Positions 27,801 through 35,420 of a stretch of DNA of 64,000 nt are shown piece by piece. Origin of the DNA: Pelagovum pacificum. Lineage in GTDB: Bacteria > Pseudomonadota > Alphaproteobacteria > Rhodobacterales > Rhodobacteraceae. The first letter of the stretch is position 1. Each line of letters begins with the position of its first letter. The position numbers were made by a program, and so were the translations under genes. The DNA lies in the NCBI RefSeq assembly GCF_016134045.1, contig NZ_CP065915.1:2794501-2858500 (forward strand), written 5' to 3'. The notes beneath the pieces were generated by a model, which did no database searches, was not told the origin of the DNA, and saw nothing but the letters and a program-made list of their open reading frames with translations.

Positions 27801-29512
27801 CAGAAATCCGGTGTATCTGGAAGCGCGACGAGCGCTTCGAAATCGAGGACAAGGCGATAGCGACCATCCGGCAGCGTCTCGCGCTGCGGACGTCCGCCCA
27901 ACTGACCGGCAAGTGCGTCGATCAGGTGGTCGCCGATGATACTGCTGTCGGCCTCGGACTCGGGTGCGCCGGGATAGTCGACCACGAGCTGCACCATATC
28001 GCCTTCGGTGAACTTGAGCGTCAGATCGGTCATCTCGCCGGTATCGGCCCGCCGTACACCCGACAGACATTCCGCGAGCAGAAGCGACAGCGGTACCGCC
28101 TGCGGCGGCACGAGAGAGATATCGTCGACCTCGAGGCCAAGACGCCCCTGCCCCGGTGCGAGGCCTTGTTGCGCACATATGTCGCCGATCAGCGCGGGCA
28201 CGCTCACCGTCGTCATGTCCGAAGACTGGTAGAGGTTGCGGTGGATCGCGGCGAGGCTGAGGATCCGGTCCTGCAGCCGGCCGAGCACGGTGCGTGCTTC
28301 TTCGCTCTTGGCCTGACGGCGCTTCATCGAGGTGATCGAGGACAGAAGCTGAAGGTTGTTCTTCACCCGGTGGTGGATTTCCTTCAGCAGGATGTTCTTC
28401 TCGCGCACCGAGTCTTCAAGCTGGGCCTCGTCGCGCAGGACGTTCTCGGCCATTGCCATGAACTCGGCATCCATCTCGCGGAACTCGGACGGGATGCCGG
28501 GGCGCGGCACCGTTTCCGTCAGGCGGCGGTTGCGGCCGAAGCTGCGCATCTTCTTCTGAAGGCGCTGGACGTGGACGATCACGAGCTGGTGCATCGCGAT
28601 CGAGCCGACCATGAGGCTGGCCAGCCACATGATGCCTGGAAACAGGATCGCGGCGAAGGCCGCGGGCAGACTGGCGATCGTGCGGTCCTCGATCTCCCAG
28701 ACGCCGAGGGCGTAGACCGCGTCGGGCACGACCGTGGTGATGGCGTAGATCCGGGGCTCCCCGCCGCGGCTCGTCGCGGTGAAGGCGCGCGCGCCGAAGG
28801 CGGCGACATCTGCGAGCTCCTGTCGGGGGAGGTCCTCCTGCCCGACCTGCGGCACGCCGGTGGCGCGGCTCAGGATATTCCCGTCGGCATTGAAGGTGAC
28901 GAGCTGCAACGGCCGGGACTGGGCGTCGAGCAGCACCGGCTCGATCTCACCGCGCGACAAGAGGCGGTGCGGGATCGAGATGGAAATCCAGCCGACATAC
29001 TCGTCTTCGACGAAGACAGGTTCAGCGACAACGATGACCCACTCCCCGGAAACGGCACCGTCCGGCGTAGCTTGCACCTGCCGGACGGGGTTCTGTCTGA
29101 ATGTCTCGTAAAGTGGAGAGCCTGATAGATTGACCGCTCGACCTGAACTTGAACATTCGAGATTGCCGTCAAGCTCGACGAACCCCGCAAAGACGTAATT
29201 GTCTTCTTCAGCGAGGAACTGGGCCATCCGCTCAGAGCAGGTCTCGGGGTCGTCGGCCAACAGGTCGACCACCTGCGCGAGGCTCGCGGCAGACCCGACG
29301 GCATTTTCGATGATCGAGGATTCCCGCGCGGTGGCGCGTTCGGTCAGCGCAAGGAGCGCGAGCTCGGACCGGCGGAGCGACTCGCGCTCATAGCCTCGCG
29401 TCTGGATTACGGCGATCAGGCCAAGCGGCAGCAGCGCGATCGAAAGAAGGATTATGACGCGGAGGGTAAGTCCCAGTCCGCGTCCATCGCTCGACCTGTC
29501 CCGGAAAATCAC
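27800..29512 (-). CDS. HisKA_2-type sensor protein with degenerate ATPase domain (PhyP-like)
   Basis: The 570-residue protein starts at GTG 29512, overlapping the ecfG stop (GTGA). It has a membrane helix (about 16-36), a periplasmic sensor domain (about 40-280), a second helix (about 285-310), and a HisKA_2 dimerisation domain with the histidine region KEIHHRVKNNLQLL (His380/381). The ATPase domain lacks recognisable N, G1 and G2 boxes: the N-box place reads ECLSGVRR and no DxGxG or GLGL follows. It probably cannot autophosphorylate. Beside phyR-nepR-ecfG, such proteins (PhyP type) act as PhyR phosphatases or negative regulators; that role here is inference. Confidence 0.85.
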   Translation of the reverse strand: MIFRDRSSDGRGLGLTLRVIILLSIALLPLGLIAVIQTRGYERESLRRSELALLALTERATARESSIIENAVGSAASLAQVVDLLADDPETCSERMAQFLAEEDNYVFAGFVELDGNLECSSSGRAVNLSGSPLYETFRQNPVRQVQATPDGAVSGEWVIVVAEPVFVEDEYVGWISISIPHRLLSRGEIEPVLLDAQSRPLQLVTFNADGNILSRATGVPQVGQEDLPRQELADVAAFGARAFTATSRGGEPRIYAITTVVPDAVYALGVWEIEDRTIASLPAAFAAILFPGIMWLASLMVGSIAMHQLVIVHVQRLQKKMRSFGRNRRLTETVPRPGIPSEFREMDAEFMAMAENVLRDEAQLEDSVREKNILLKEIHHRVKNNLQLLSSITSMKRRQAKSEEARTVLGRLQDRILSLAAIHRNLYQSSDMTTVSVPALIGDICAQQGLAPGQGRLGLEVDDISLVPPQAVPLSLLLAECLSGVRRADTGEMTDLTLKFTEGDMVQLVVDYPGAPESEADSSIIGDHLIDALAGQLGGRPQRETLPDGRYRLVLDFEALVALPDTPDF

Positions 29513-30066
29513 AGATGGCCCGTTCCGTTCGAGGCGAGAACGGCCAGGGTGGCCCCGTCCGTCATTTCCATTTCCTCGTTTTCGGACAGGCCGAGGAGTT
29601 CGGCCAGCCGGACGCGACCGCGGTTGGCGCGGCTCTTGATCGTACCGATGGCGACGCCGCACATCCCGGCCGCTTCCTCATAGGAAAAGCCCTGCGCACC
29701 GACGAGCGTCAGCGCCTCGCGCTGTTCCTCGGGCAGCTTGGAGAAGGCCCGGAAGAAATCGTTCATCTGCAGTTTGCCGTCATGTTCCGGCTTCTCCGCA
29801 AGGCTGCCGGTGAAGGCGCCATCGACATCCGCCACTTCCCGCTTCGACTTGCGCCGGCTGGAGTAGAAGGTGTTGCGAAGAATGGTGAACAACCACGCCC
29901 GGAGGTTGGTGCCCGCCTGGAACTTGTCGAAGTTGGACCACGCCTTGACGACCGTGTCCTGCACGAGGTCATCAGCCGACGAACTGTCACGGGTCAGCGA
30001 AAGCGCAAAAACCCGCAGGGCCGGCAGATGCTCTACCAGCTCTTCCTTTGGATCTCGGGCTGTCAT
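29509..30066 (-). CDS. ecfG: General stress response sigma factor EcfG
   Basis: The 185-residue protein is an ECF sigma factor of the EcfG type. Region 2 contains DLVQDTVVKAW and NLRAWLFTILRN, region 4 contains KLPEEQREALTLVGAQGFS then EEAAGMCGVAIGTIKSRANR. The acidic tail with EMEMTDGA is common in this group. EcfG directs RNA polymerase to GGAAC-N16/17-CGTT promoters and is held by NepR until PhyR is phosphorylated. Its start overlaps nepR by 4 bp and its stop overlaps the kinase gene by 3 bp. Confidence 0.95.
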   Translation of the reverse strand: MTARDPKEELVEHLPALRVFALSLTRDSSSADDLVQDTVVKAWSNFDKFQAGTNLRAWLFTILRNTFYSSRRKSKREVADVDGAFTGSLAEKPEHDGKLQMNDFFRAFSKLPEEQREALTLVGAQGFSYEEAAGMCGVAIGTIKSRANRGRVRLAELLGLSENEEMEMTDGATLAVLASNGTGHL

Positions 30067-30245
30067 TCATCGTCCTCCGCGTTCGCGGACGCGTTGACCC
30101 GCTCGGAGGCCGGGGCGCGGTCTTGCTGCCTCAGCTCTTCGAGGAGATTAAGCAGCTTGTCCGGCACCGCTTCGTTCTCGATTTCGGAAAACGCGCGCTT
30201 GAGATGCGCGTCGATGTCTTCCATTCGCCCCTTGTCGTTTGTCAT
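30063..30245 (-). CDS. nepR: Anti-sigma factor NepR
   Basis: This 60-residue acidic protein has the NepR pattern: IDAHLKRAFSEIENEAVPDK, then LLNLLEELRQQD. The two helices grip EcfG or, under stress, phosphorylated PhyR. It is the first gene of the minus-strand nepR-ecfG-kinase-PLD operon, coupled to ecfG by a 4-bp overlap. An EcfG promoter lies 74 bp upstream. Confidence 0.92.
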   Translation of the reverse strand: MTNDKGRMEDIDAHLKRAFSEIENEAVPDKLLNLLEELRQQDRAPASERVNASANAEDDE

Positions 30246-30311
30246 TGCCTTTTACCGATCCCCGAACCGAGAAATAATATTCACAAAAGCACGCCTTTCT
30301 TTCCCCAATCG

Positions 30312-30337
30312 GGAACTGAACGGCTTACCGGAACGTT
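30312..30337 (+). promoter_or_regulatory. EcfG promoter of phyR
   Basis: GGAAC (30312-30316) and CGTT (30334-30337) are separated by exactly 17 bp, the known EcfG consensus. The -10 lies 36 bp upstream of the phyR start codon. Confidence 0.9.
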
Positions 30338-30344
30338 TGGTTCC
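30319..30344 (-). promoter_or_regulatory. EcfG promoter of nepR-ecfG, overlapping the phyR promoter
   Basis: On the minus strand GGAAC (30344-30340) and CGTT (30322-30319) are separated by exactly 17 bp. The element shares most of its bases with the plus-strand promoter at 30312-30337, so polymerase cannot occupy both at once. Confidence 0.88.
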
Positions 30345-30372
30345 GAACTAACGCAGAAAAAAGGGTTCCTTC

Positions 30373-31185
30373 ATGACCGCCACCGCCGAGGCGAACAATC
30401 TGGCCAGCATGATTGGCAATGAGCTTCCATACCTCCGGCGTTATGCGCGTGCCCTGACCGGCGCGCAGCAGTCCGGTGACGCGTATGCGGCCGCCACGCT
30501 GGAAGCGATCCTCGAAGATCGCAACGTCTTTTCAAACGGTGTATCGCCCCGCGTCGCGCTCTTTTCCGTCTTCCACGGCATCTGGACGAGCTCCGGCCAG
30601 CCGGTCGCTGAAGGTGAGACGGGTCTCGCCAAGGCGGCGCAGGCTCACCTCGCCAAGCTGACGCCGAACACGCGCGAAGCGCTGCTGCTGCACACGATCG
30701 AGGACATGAGCCCCGACGAAATCGCGCACGTGATGGGCACCGACAAGGACGAGGTCACGCACCTCATCAGTCTCGCCGAGCGCGAGATGGCTGACAGCGT
30801 GTCCGGCCGTGTCATGATCATCGAGGATGAAGCGATCATCGCGATGGACCTCCAGGCGATCGTCGCCGACATGGGTCACGCGATCACCGGCGTCGCACAG
30901 ACGCGGGATGCCGCGACCGCCCTCGCCCGGACCGAGCGTCCGGACCTTATCCTCGCCGACATCCAGCTGGCCGACAATTCCAGCGGGATCGACGCGGTGA
31001 ACGACATCCTGGGCGAGCTTGGCGATCTGCCCGTGATCTTCATCACGGCGTTCCCCGAGCGTCTGCTCACAGGTGACCGTCCGGAGCCGGCGTTCCTGAT
31101 TTCCAAGCCTTACCGCGAGGACCAGGTGCGCTCTGCCGTCAGCCAGGCAATGTTCTTCTCCTCCACGGAGACGCTGCATTCCTGA
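30373..31185 (+). CDS. phyR: Response regulator PhyR (anti-anti-sigma factor)
   Basis: The 270-residue protein has the two PhyR domains. Residues about 1-140 mimic an ECF sigma factor (LPYLRRYARALTG for region 2, then LLHTIEDMSPDEIAHVMG for region 4). Residues about 146-265 are a receiver with the acidic pair IIEDEA, phospho-acceptor Asp196 in DLILADIQL, and the lysine in ISKPYRE. Phosphorylated PhyR binds NepR and frees EcfG. It is divergent from nepR-ecfG. The start follows AAAAAGGGTTCCTTC. Confidence 0.97.
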   Translation: MTATAEANNLASMIGNELPYLRRYARALTGAQQSGDAYAAATLEAILEDRNVFSNGVSPRVALFSVFHGIWTSSGQPVAEGETGLAKAAQAHLAKLTPNTREALLLHTIEDMSPDEIAHVMGTDKDEVTHLISLAEREMADSVSGRVMIIEDEAIIAMDLQAIVADMGHAITGVAQTRDAATALARTERPDLILADIQLADNSSGIDAVNDILGELGDLPVIFITAFPERLLTGDRPEPAFLISKPYREDQVRSAVSQAMFFSSTETLHS

Positions 31186-31205
31186 GCCCGGGTTCCAAAG
31201 TTCGG

Positions 31206-31235
31206 TCACACCCTGCGGAACTCCGCAGGGTGTGA
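31206..31235. other. Perfect 13-bp stem hairpin after phyR that carries a promoter -35 box
   Basis: A 13-bp arm beginning TCACACC pairs perfectly with the arm ending GGTGTGA across an AACT loop. It lies 21 bp after the phyR stop. There is no T-tract. The GGAAC of the downstream EcfG promoter sits at the tip of the hairpin. Confidence 0.8.
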
Positions 31236-31242
31236 CCGCGTT
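31217..31242 (+). promoter_or_regulatory. EcfG promoter of the DUF883/holin-like pair
   Basis: GGAAC (31217-31221) and CGTT (31239-31242) are separated by 17 bp. The -10 is 32 bp upstream of the start codon, and an AAAGGAG ribosome-binding site lies between them. Confidence 0.87.
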
Positions 31243-31273
31243 CGGGAACTGAACTTCATCAAAGGAGACAGCG

Positions 31274-31624
31274 ATGGCGACTGCATCATCCGGTAATCCC
31301 GAATCCAAGGTCACCGAACTCAAGACGGAAGCGAGCCTGAAAGACATCTCTCAGCAGCTCGAAGCCCTGAAGGCCGACCTTTCCAACCTCGCCGGCGCCA
31401 TGGGCGACTACGGCAAGGGCAAGGCCAAGCAGGCCCGCTCCACCGCGGAAGGCTATGCTCACACGGCCCGCAACACGGCCGAAGGTCAGTACGACTACCT
31501 GACCACAGAAGCCGAGCGTTACGGCCGCGAAGCGCAGCGCATGGTGCGTGAACAACCCGCTGCCGCTCTTGGCGTCGCCGCCGGCATCGGCTTCCTCGTC
31601 GGCCTCTTCGCGTCGCGTCGATGA
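31274..31624 (+). CDS. DUF883 (ElaB/YqjD-like) membrane-anchored stress protein
   Basis: The 116-residue protein has a polar helical body, including LKDISQQLEALKADLSNLAG, and a C-terminal membrane anchor (ALGVAAGIGFLVGLFASRR), as in ElaB/YqjD proteins, which are tail-anchored and can bind ribosomes. A perfect EcfG promoter precedes it, which fits stress induction. It overlaps the next gene by 4 bp. Confidence 0.85.
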   Translation: MATASSGNPESKVTELKTEASLKDISQQLEALKADLSNLAGAMGDYGKGKAKQARSTAEGYAHTARNTAEGQYDYLTTEAERYGREAQRMVREQPAAALGVAAGIGFLVGLFASRR

Positions 31625-31980
31625 ACGGACTGCTCTACGCCGTCGAAGCACGGGCCGCGCTTGCGGCCCGTCGCGCCGCGTTCGGGGTCGTCGGTCTTGT
31701 GCTGATGCTGATCGGGCTTGGATTTCTGTCCCTGTCCGGGTGGCTGGCGCTCGCCGCAGCCACCACACCGATCCAGGCGTCGCTGATCATCGGGGGTGCC
31801 TATTTCGGCGTTGGCCTGATCGTCCTCGTCATCGCTTCCGTCCGCCGCTACCGCGTGCCGGCGTCCGGCTCGACCGCCGCGATGGCCAGCGCGACGCCGA
31901 ACGGGAACATGCTTCCCGCCGCCGTTCAGGCCTTCATGGTTGGGCTGACCGCTGGGATGACGTCCGGTCGGAGACGCTGA
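31621..31980 (+). CDS. Holin-like (phage holin family/DUF1469-type) membrane protein
   Basis: The 119-residue protein has two membrane segments (VVGLVLMLIGLGFLSLSGWL and SLIIGGAYFGVGLIVLVIAS) and a polar C-terminus. Short two-helix proteins following DUF883 genes are usually annotated as phage holin family or DUF1469; I see no phage genes nearby. It is coupled to the DUF883 gene by a 4-bp overlap and shares its EcfG promoter. The 3' end overlaps the convergent receiver-like gene by 47 bp. Confidence 0.75.
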   Translation: MNGLLYAVEARAALAARRAAFGVVGLVLMLIGLGFLSLSGWLALAAATTPIQASLIIGGAYFGVGLIVLVIASVRRYRVPASGSTAAMASATPNGNMLPAAVQAFMVGLTAGMTSGRRR

Positions 31981-32329
31981 GACAGGCCGTTACGTGACTG
32001 GCCACCTCGGTCGGCGAAAAAGGAACCGCCAAGTGCGAGACATGGGCGGGCAGCACCGCCCTGTCGAACGAATCACCGATCGCGACCATGCGGCTTGCGC
32101 GGGACGAGAAGTATTCGAATTGTTTCATCCGCTCTTCGCCTGACACATCAAGCGCCCAGAACACCAGGTCCGGCTCGGACATCTCCGGCCAACCGGTGTT
32201 TCCTTGCCAGATCTCGATCGTGGCAGTCGGCGCCGCGGCGCGTGCCTCCTCCTGAAGATCCAGCGCGATAATCTGAATTGTTTCAGCAATCAGAATATTT
32301 AACGGTCGTGTGTCTTTTGAATCGATCAT
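31934..32329 (-). CDS. Receiver-like protein without phosphorylation site
   Basis: The 131-residue protein follows a receiver-domain outline: LNILIAETIQIIALDLQEEA as strand 1 and helix 1, DLVFWALDVSGEERMKQF in the strand-3 region, RMVAIGDSF as strand 4 and VPFSPTEVASHV as the last segment. The acidic pair of strand 1 is AE and the lysine of strand 5 is missing (AVPFSP). The strand-3 aspartate is uncertain, since WALDVS could align one residue off. It is probably a non-phosphorylated adaptor. It is divergent from the Crp/Fnr gene with only 62 bp between them, and convergent with the holin-like gene. Confidence 0.6.
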   Translation of the reverse strand: MIDSKDTRPLNILIAETIQIIALDLQEEARAAAPTATIEIWQGNTGWPEMSEPDLVFWALDVSGEERMKQFEYFSSRASRMVAIGDSFDRAVLPAHVSHLAVPFSPTEVASHVTACLSVSDRTSSQRSAQP

Positions 32330-32391
32330 GGCCGCAACATGGAACGTGTCGAAGTCTCACGCATTAAACTACGACATACGTGAGGTATTGA

Positions 32392-33123
32392 ATGCCGGTA
32401 GCCTGCCGAAACTGTCCGCTGCGGCGTCGCGAGATTTTCGCACCGCTCTCCGATCAGGAACTCGCCTTTGTACAAAGGTTCAAATCAGGCGAGTTGAAAG
32501 TGGCGCCCAACATGCAACTTTTGATGGAAGGGTCGAACTCACCGCAGCTTTACACCGTCCTTTCCGGCCAGGGCCTACGTTACAAGACGTTGGAAAACGG
32601 GCATCGTCAGGTGCTCAACTTCGTCTTTCCGGGCGATTTCCTCGGCCTCCAGGCCGGGATGCTGGGCGAGATGCATCACTCCGTCGAAGCAACGACCGAG
32701 ATGGTGCTCTGCGTTTTCGATCGCAAGGAGTTCTTCCAGATCTTCCGCCAATATCCGGAGCGGGCTTACGACATCACGTGGCTCGCCGCGACGGAAGAAC
32801 ACTTTCTTGGTGAATCCCTTGCCTCGATCGGCCAGATGGCCGCCGTCGCGCGGATGGCGTGGGCGCTCCAGCGTCTACATGCGCGAGCGGAGGCGCTCGG
32901 CTTGGCCAATGGTGACAGCTTCCCCATGCCCTACCGGCAGCAGGACCTCGCGGATGCGCTCGGCCTGTCGCTCGTCCACACGAACAAGACACTCGCCCGC
33001 CTTCGCGACCGCCAGATCGCGAGCTGGGCCGAGGGGCACATCAAGATCCATTCGCTGACCGCCCTGCGCGAACTTGCCGGGGGCACCGACGAGTCGGCGA
33101 CCATGACCCGCCCGCTGATCTAG
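32392..33123 (+). CDS. Crp/Fnr-family transcriptional regulator
   Basis: The 243-residue protein has an N-terminal CRNCPLRRR motif, a cyclic-nucleotide-type beta roll (VLSGQGLRYKTLENGHRQVL then NFVFPGDFLGLQAG) and a C-terminal helix-turn-helix (RQQDLADALGLSLVHTNKTL). The FNR iron-sulfur cysteine set is not complete: only Cys5 and Cys8 are near the N-terminus. The recognition helix differs from classic FNR. Regulators of this subgroup often occur near alphaproteobacterial stress genes. Its stop codon shares the palindrome CTAG with the convergent next gene. Confidence 0.88.
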   Translation: MPVACRNCPLRRREIFAPLSDQELAFVQRFKSGELKVAPNMQLLMEGSNSPQLYTVLSGQGLRYKTLENGHRQVLNFVFPGDFLGLQAGMLGEMHHSVEATTEMVLCVFDRKEFFQIFRQYPERAYDITWLAATEEHFLGESLASIGQMAAVARMAWALQRLHARAEALGLANGDSFPMPYRQQDLADALGLSLVHTNKTLARLRDRQIASWAEGHIKIHSLTALRELAGGTDESATMTRPLI

Positions 33124-34052
33124 CTGCCTGCCGTCGCCCCGCCCTGCGCGACTGCATCGGCGGCCTGACGGTCGGCTTCCGCATCGCGGGTGAGCCTCTC
33201 ACGATGCAGCTTCTCCGCCTTCTCCGCGCGCCGGAGCCGCCGGATTGCGGCGTTCAGCGCCGCACCGGCCAACACCAGGAGCGCGGAAATATAGAGCCAC
33301 ATCAGAAGCGCGATGACTGCGCCGAGCGAGCCATATACCTCGTTGTAGCGGCCGAAGTTCGACACGTAGATCGTGAAACCGATGGACGCCACCAGCCAGC
33401 AGATGACCACGATGACCGCACCGGGCGAGATCCATCCCGGCCGGTCGCCGCGCGCGTTCGGCCCGAAGCGGTAAAGGATGCCGAGTCCGGCGAGCAGGAT
33501 GAACATGGCCGCAAGCCAGCGCAGCCCTTCGAGCGCCCATGCCGTCACCGGGCCAAGCGGCAGGAAGGCCAGCAGCACCGGCATAACCAGAACGATCAGC
33601 ATAGTGCAGACCGCGACGCCGATCAGGCTCACCGTCACCGCCAGCGCGACGAGGACGCTGCGCAACCCGCCCCGTGGGCTCGTGCCGTGGATCGCGTTCA
33701 GACCGCTCATCATCGAGGCGACGGCCCCCCGCGCAGACCAGAGCGCGACCATGATCGACAGCGCCGAGGCCCAGCCGAGCTGATCGGTGCGCGCCGCCAG
33801 GAGGGACTCGATCTGCGCCTCGAAAAGCTCGTAGGCGTCGGGTGGAATGACCCCCTGCAACAGCTCCAGCTCGTTGCGCACGACCACCGGGTCGGCGACG
33901 AGGCCGAAGATCGCGATCAACGCGGCGATAGCGGGAAAGATACCGACGAGCCCGAAAAAGGCGCAGCCGGCGGCGATGAGGCTCAGGTCCTTGCCGTCGA
34001 CTTCCCGGATCGCATCGCGGGTGGCACGCCACCATAGGGTTCGGGTGATCAT
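33120..34052 (-). CDS. YihY/BrkB-family inner-membrane protein
   Basis: The 310-residue protein has six membrane segments and family features: DLSLIAAGCAFFGLVGIFPA near the N-terminus, the WSARGAVASMMSGLNAIHG motif in the middle and the YGSLGAVIALLMWLYISA motif near the end. Function of YihY proteins is unsettled. The ATG at 34052 is chosen because GGAG lies 6-7 bases upstream; in-frame codons extend to 34094 without a ribosome-binding site. It follows the DUF7218 gene by 73 bp and may share its EcfG-type promoter. Confidence 0.87.
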   Translation of the reverse strand: MITRTLWWRATRDAIREVDGKDLSLIAAGCAFFGLVGIFPAIAALIAIFGLVADPVVVRNELELLQGVIPPDAYELFEAQIESLLAARTDQLGWASALSIMVALWSARGAVASMMSGLNAIHGTSPRGGLRSVLVALAVTVSLIGVAVCTMLIVLVMPVLLAFLPLGPVTAWALEGLRWLAAMFILLAGLGILYRFGPNARGDRPGWISPGAVIVVICWLVASIGFTIYVSNFGRYNEVYGSLGAVIALLMWLYISALLVLAGAALNAAIRRLRRAEKAEKLHRERLTRDAEADRQAADAVAQGGATAGS

Positions 34053-34125
34053 CGGGGCTCCAAACAGCTCTTGTCCATTGCCCCGATTAGGCAATTTCCT
34101 CGCCGCAGGTGCAACCTCGGCGGGC

Positions 34126-34386
34126 TCAGTGACGGCGCAGCGCCTCGATGAGCGCGTCCTTGTTCATGTTTGACCGGCCCTCGATGCCGATCTCGGCCGC
34201 ACGGTCCTGCAGATCGTCGACGGTCCACTCCTCGTAGGGAGGCGCCTTGCCACCGGCCTTCGACGGCTTGTCACCGGCGGCCTTGGCATTGGCGATGCGG
34301 GCGGCCTTTTCCTTGGACTCGCCCTGCTTGCGGAGTTCTTCGTAGGTGTCGTCGTCCTTGATGGACGAACCGTGATCCTTGGTCAT
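34126..34386 (-). CDS. DUF7218/Rho_N-domain small protein
   Basis: The 86-residue charged protein begins MTKDHGSSIKDDDTYEELRK, has SKEKAARIANAKAA, and ends with a Rho-termination-factor N-terminal-like helix bundle (VDDLQDRAAEIGIEGRSNMN then KDALIEALRR). Such proteins are common in stress regulons and may bind nucleic acid. An EcfG-like promoter lies about 125 bp upstream. Confidence 0.78.
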   Translation of the reverse strand: MTKDHGSSIKDDDTYEELRKQGESKEKAARIANAKAAGDKPSKAGGKAPPYEEWTVDDLQDRAAEIGIEGRSNMNKDALIEALRRH

Positions 34387-34510
34387 GTGAGGGGTCCTTC
34401 TGACGAAAGAACCGCGACCAGATGCAGCCAGAGGGACGAGGGGACAGGGATGGGCTGCATCCGATCGCGGTCTTTTCTCGGAGGCCTAAATCAGTCTCCG
34501 TTATTTAGTG

Positions 34511-34535
34511 AACTCACGTCGCTGGCCCCGGTTCC
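34511..34535 (-). promoter_or_regulatory. Possible EcfG-type promoter of the DUF7218 gene
   Basis: On the minus strand GGAAC (34535-34531) is followed after 16 bp by AGTT (34514-34511). The -35 is perfect, the -10 has one mismatch, and the distance to the gene is long (about 125 bp). Confidence 0.5.
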
Positions 34536-34543
34536 AAGGCAAG

Positions 34544-35389
34544 TCACGAATTTTCTTCGGGGTAATATTCGTCGCGGACCTGACCCCAGGCCATCGCGGC
34601 GAAGATGAGTGTGCCGCCGACGATATTGCCCGCCAGCACAGGTAGGAAGAACCCGAAGAACGCCCGGATGATGCCGAGTTCACCCTCCACGATCAGGAAC
34701 GCCATTTCGACCGAACCGGCGACGACGTGCGTGAAATCGCCCAGCGCGATCAGGTAAGTGAAGGTCGCGATGACGAAGAACTCCGACCCTTCCGACTGCG
34801 GCAGCATCCAGACGATAGCCGCGACCAGAATGCCGGCCGGCACGGCCCGCTTGAAGCCTTCCCAGGCGCCCATGCCCGTCGCATGTTCCGACAGGTCGCG
34901 CAGGTTCGGCAATACCTCGTCAGGGAGCAAACCGATCTGGCTCAGCCACCAGCCCGCGACGAACGCCCCGAGCACGTTGGCCGCCAGCACGATCCCCCAG
35001 AGCCGCATGACCGATCCGAACAGCCGCATCGAGGGCGCCTGCATGAAGGGCAGAACCGTCGTGATGGTGTTCTCGGTAAACAGCTGCATCCGCCCGAGGA
35101 TCACCAGCAGGAACCCGAGTGAGTACCCCATGTTCTCGATCAGAGGCACCCAGAGCGCGTTCGGCGGCAGGTAAGTCCGCAGCAGGGCTTCCCCGATGAC
35201 GGAAAACGAGATCAGGACGCCGGCGGCGACGCCCGCCCAGAACAGCGACCGCTTGGTGCGTGACAGTTCTTCTTCGCCGTCACGGCGGATGACTTCGTAA
35301 ACCAGCTTGGAGGATAGCTTCGCGGCCTCTTCGACCGTCTCTTCCTCGGCCTCGGCCTTTTGCCGATCTTCGTATTCCTTCAACGCCAA
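34544..35389 (-). CDS. Formate/nitrite transporter (FNT) family channel
   Basis: The protein has a charged N-terminus (EYEDRQKAEAEEETVEEAAK), then six membrane segments typical of FNT channels, with LFTENTITTVLPFMQ matching the family's first signature, LRLWG-type loops and a C-terminal FFLPVLAGNIVGGTLIFA. FNT pores carry small monovalent anions; this subgroup is often stress-linked and its substrate is unknown. I choose the TTG at 35389 (GGAAGGA 8 bases upstream) because an EcfG promoter's -10 covers the ATG at 35425. With the ATG the protein would be 293 residues, with the TTG 281. Confidence 0.85.
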   Translation of the reverse strand: MALKEYEDRQKAEAEEETVEEAAKLSSKLVYEVIRRDGEEELSRTKRSLFWAGVAAGVLISFSVIGEALLRTYLPPNALWVPLIENMGYSLGFLLVILGRMQLFTENTITTVLPFMQAPSMRLFGSVMRLWGIVLAANVLGAFVAGWWLSQIGLLPDEVLPNLRDLSEHATGMGAWEGFKRAVPAGILVAAIVWMLPQSEGSEFFVIATFTYLIALGDFTHVVAGSVEMAFLIVEGELGIIRAFFGFFLPVLAGNIVGGTLIFAAMAWGQVRDEYYPEENS

Positions 35390-35420
35390 CCGCGTTTTCC
35401 TTCCGTCTGAACCGCTTATC

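Noticed and set aside
31621..31980. Holin-like gene as a sign of a prophage
   Set aside because: No phage structural, lysis, integrase or repeat sequences surround it, and it is coupled to a DUF883 stress gene with an EcfG promoter.
32342..32366. GGAAC upstream of the Crp/Fnr gene as an EcfG promoter
   Set aside because: At 16-17 bp downstream the sequence is CATT or ATTA, not NGTT.
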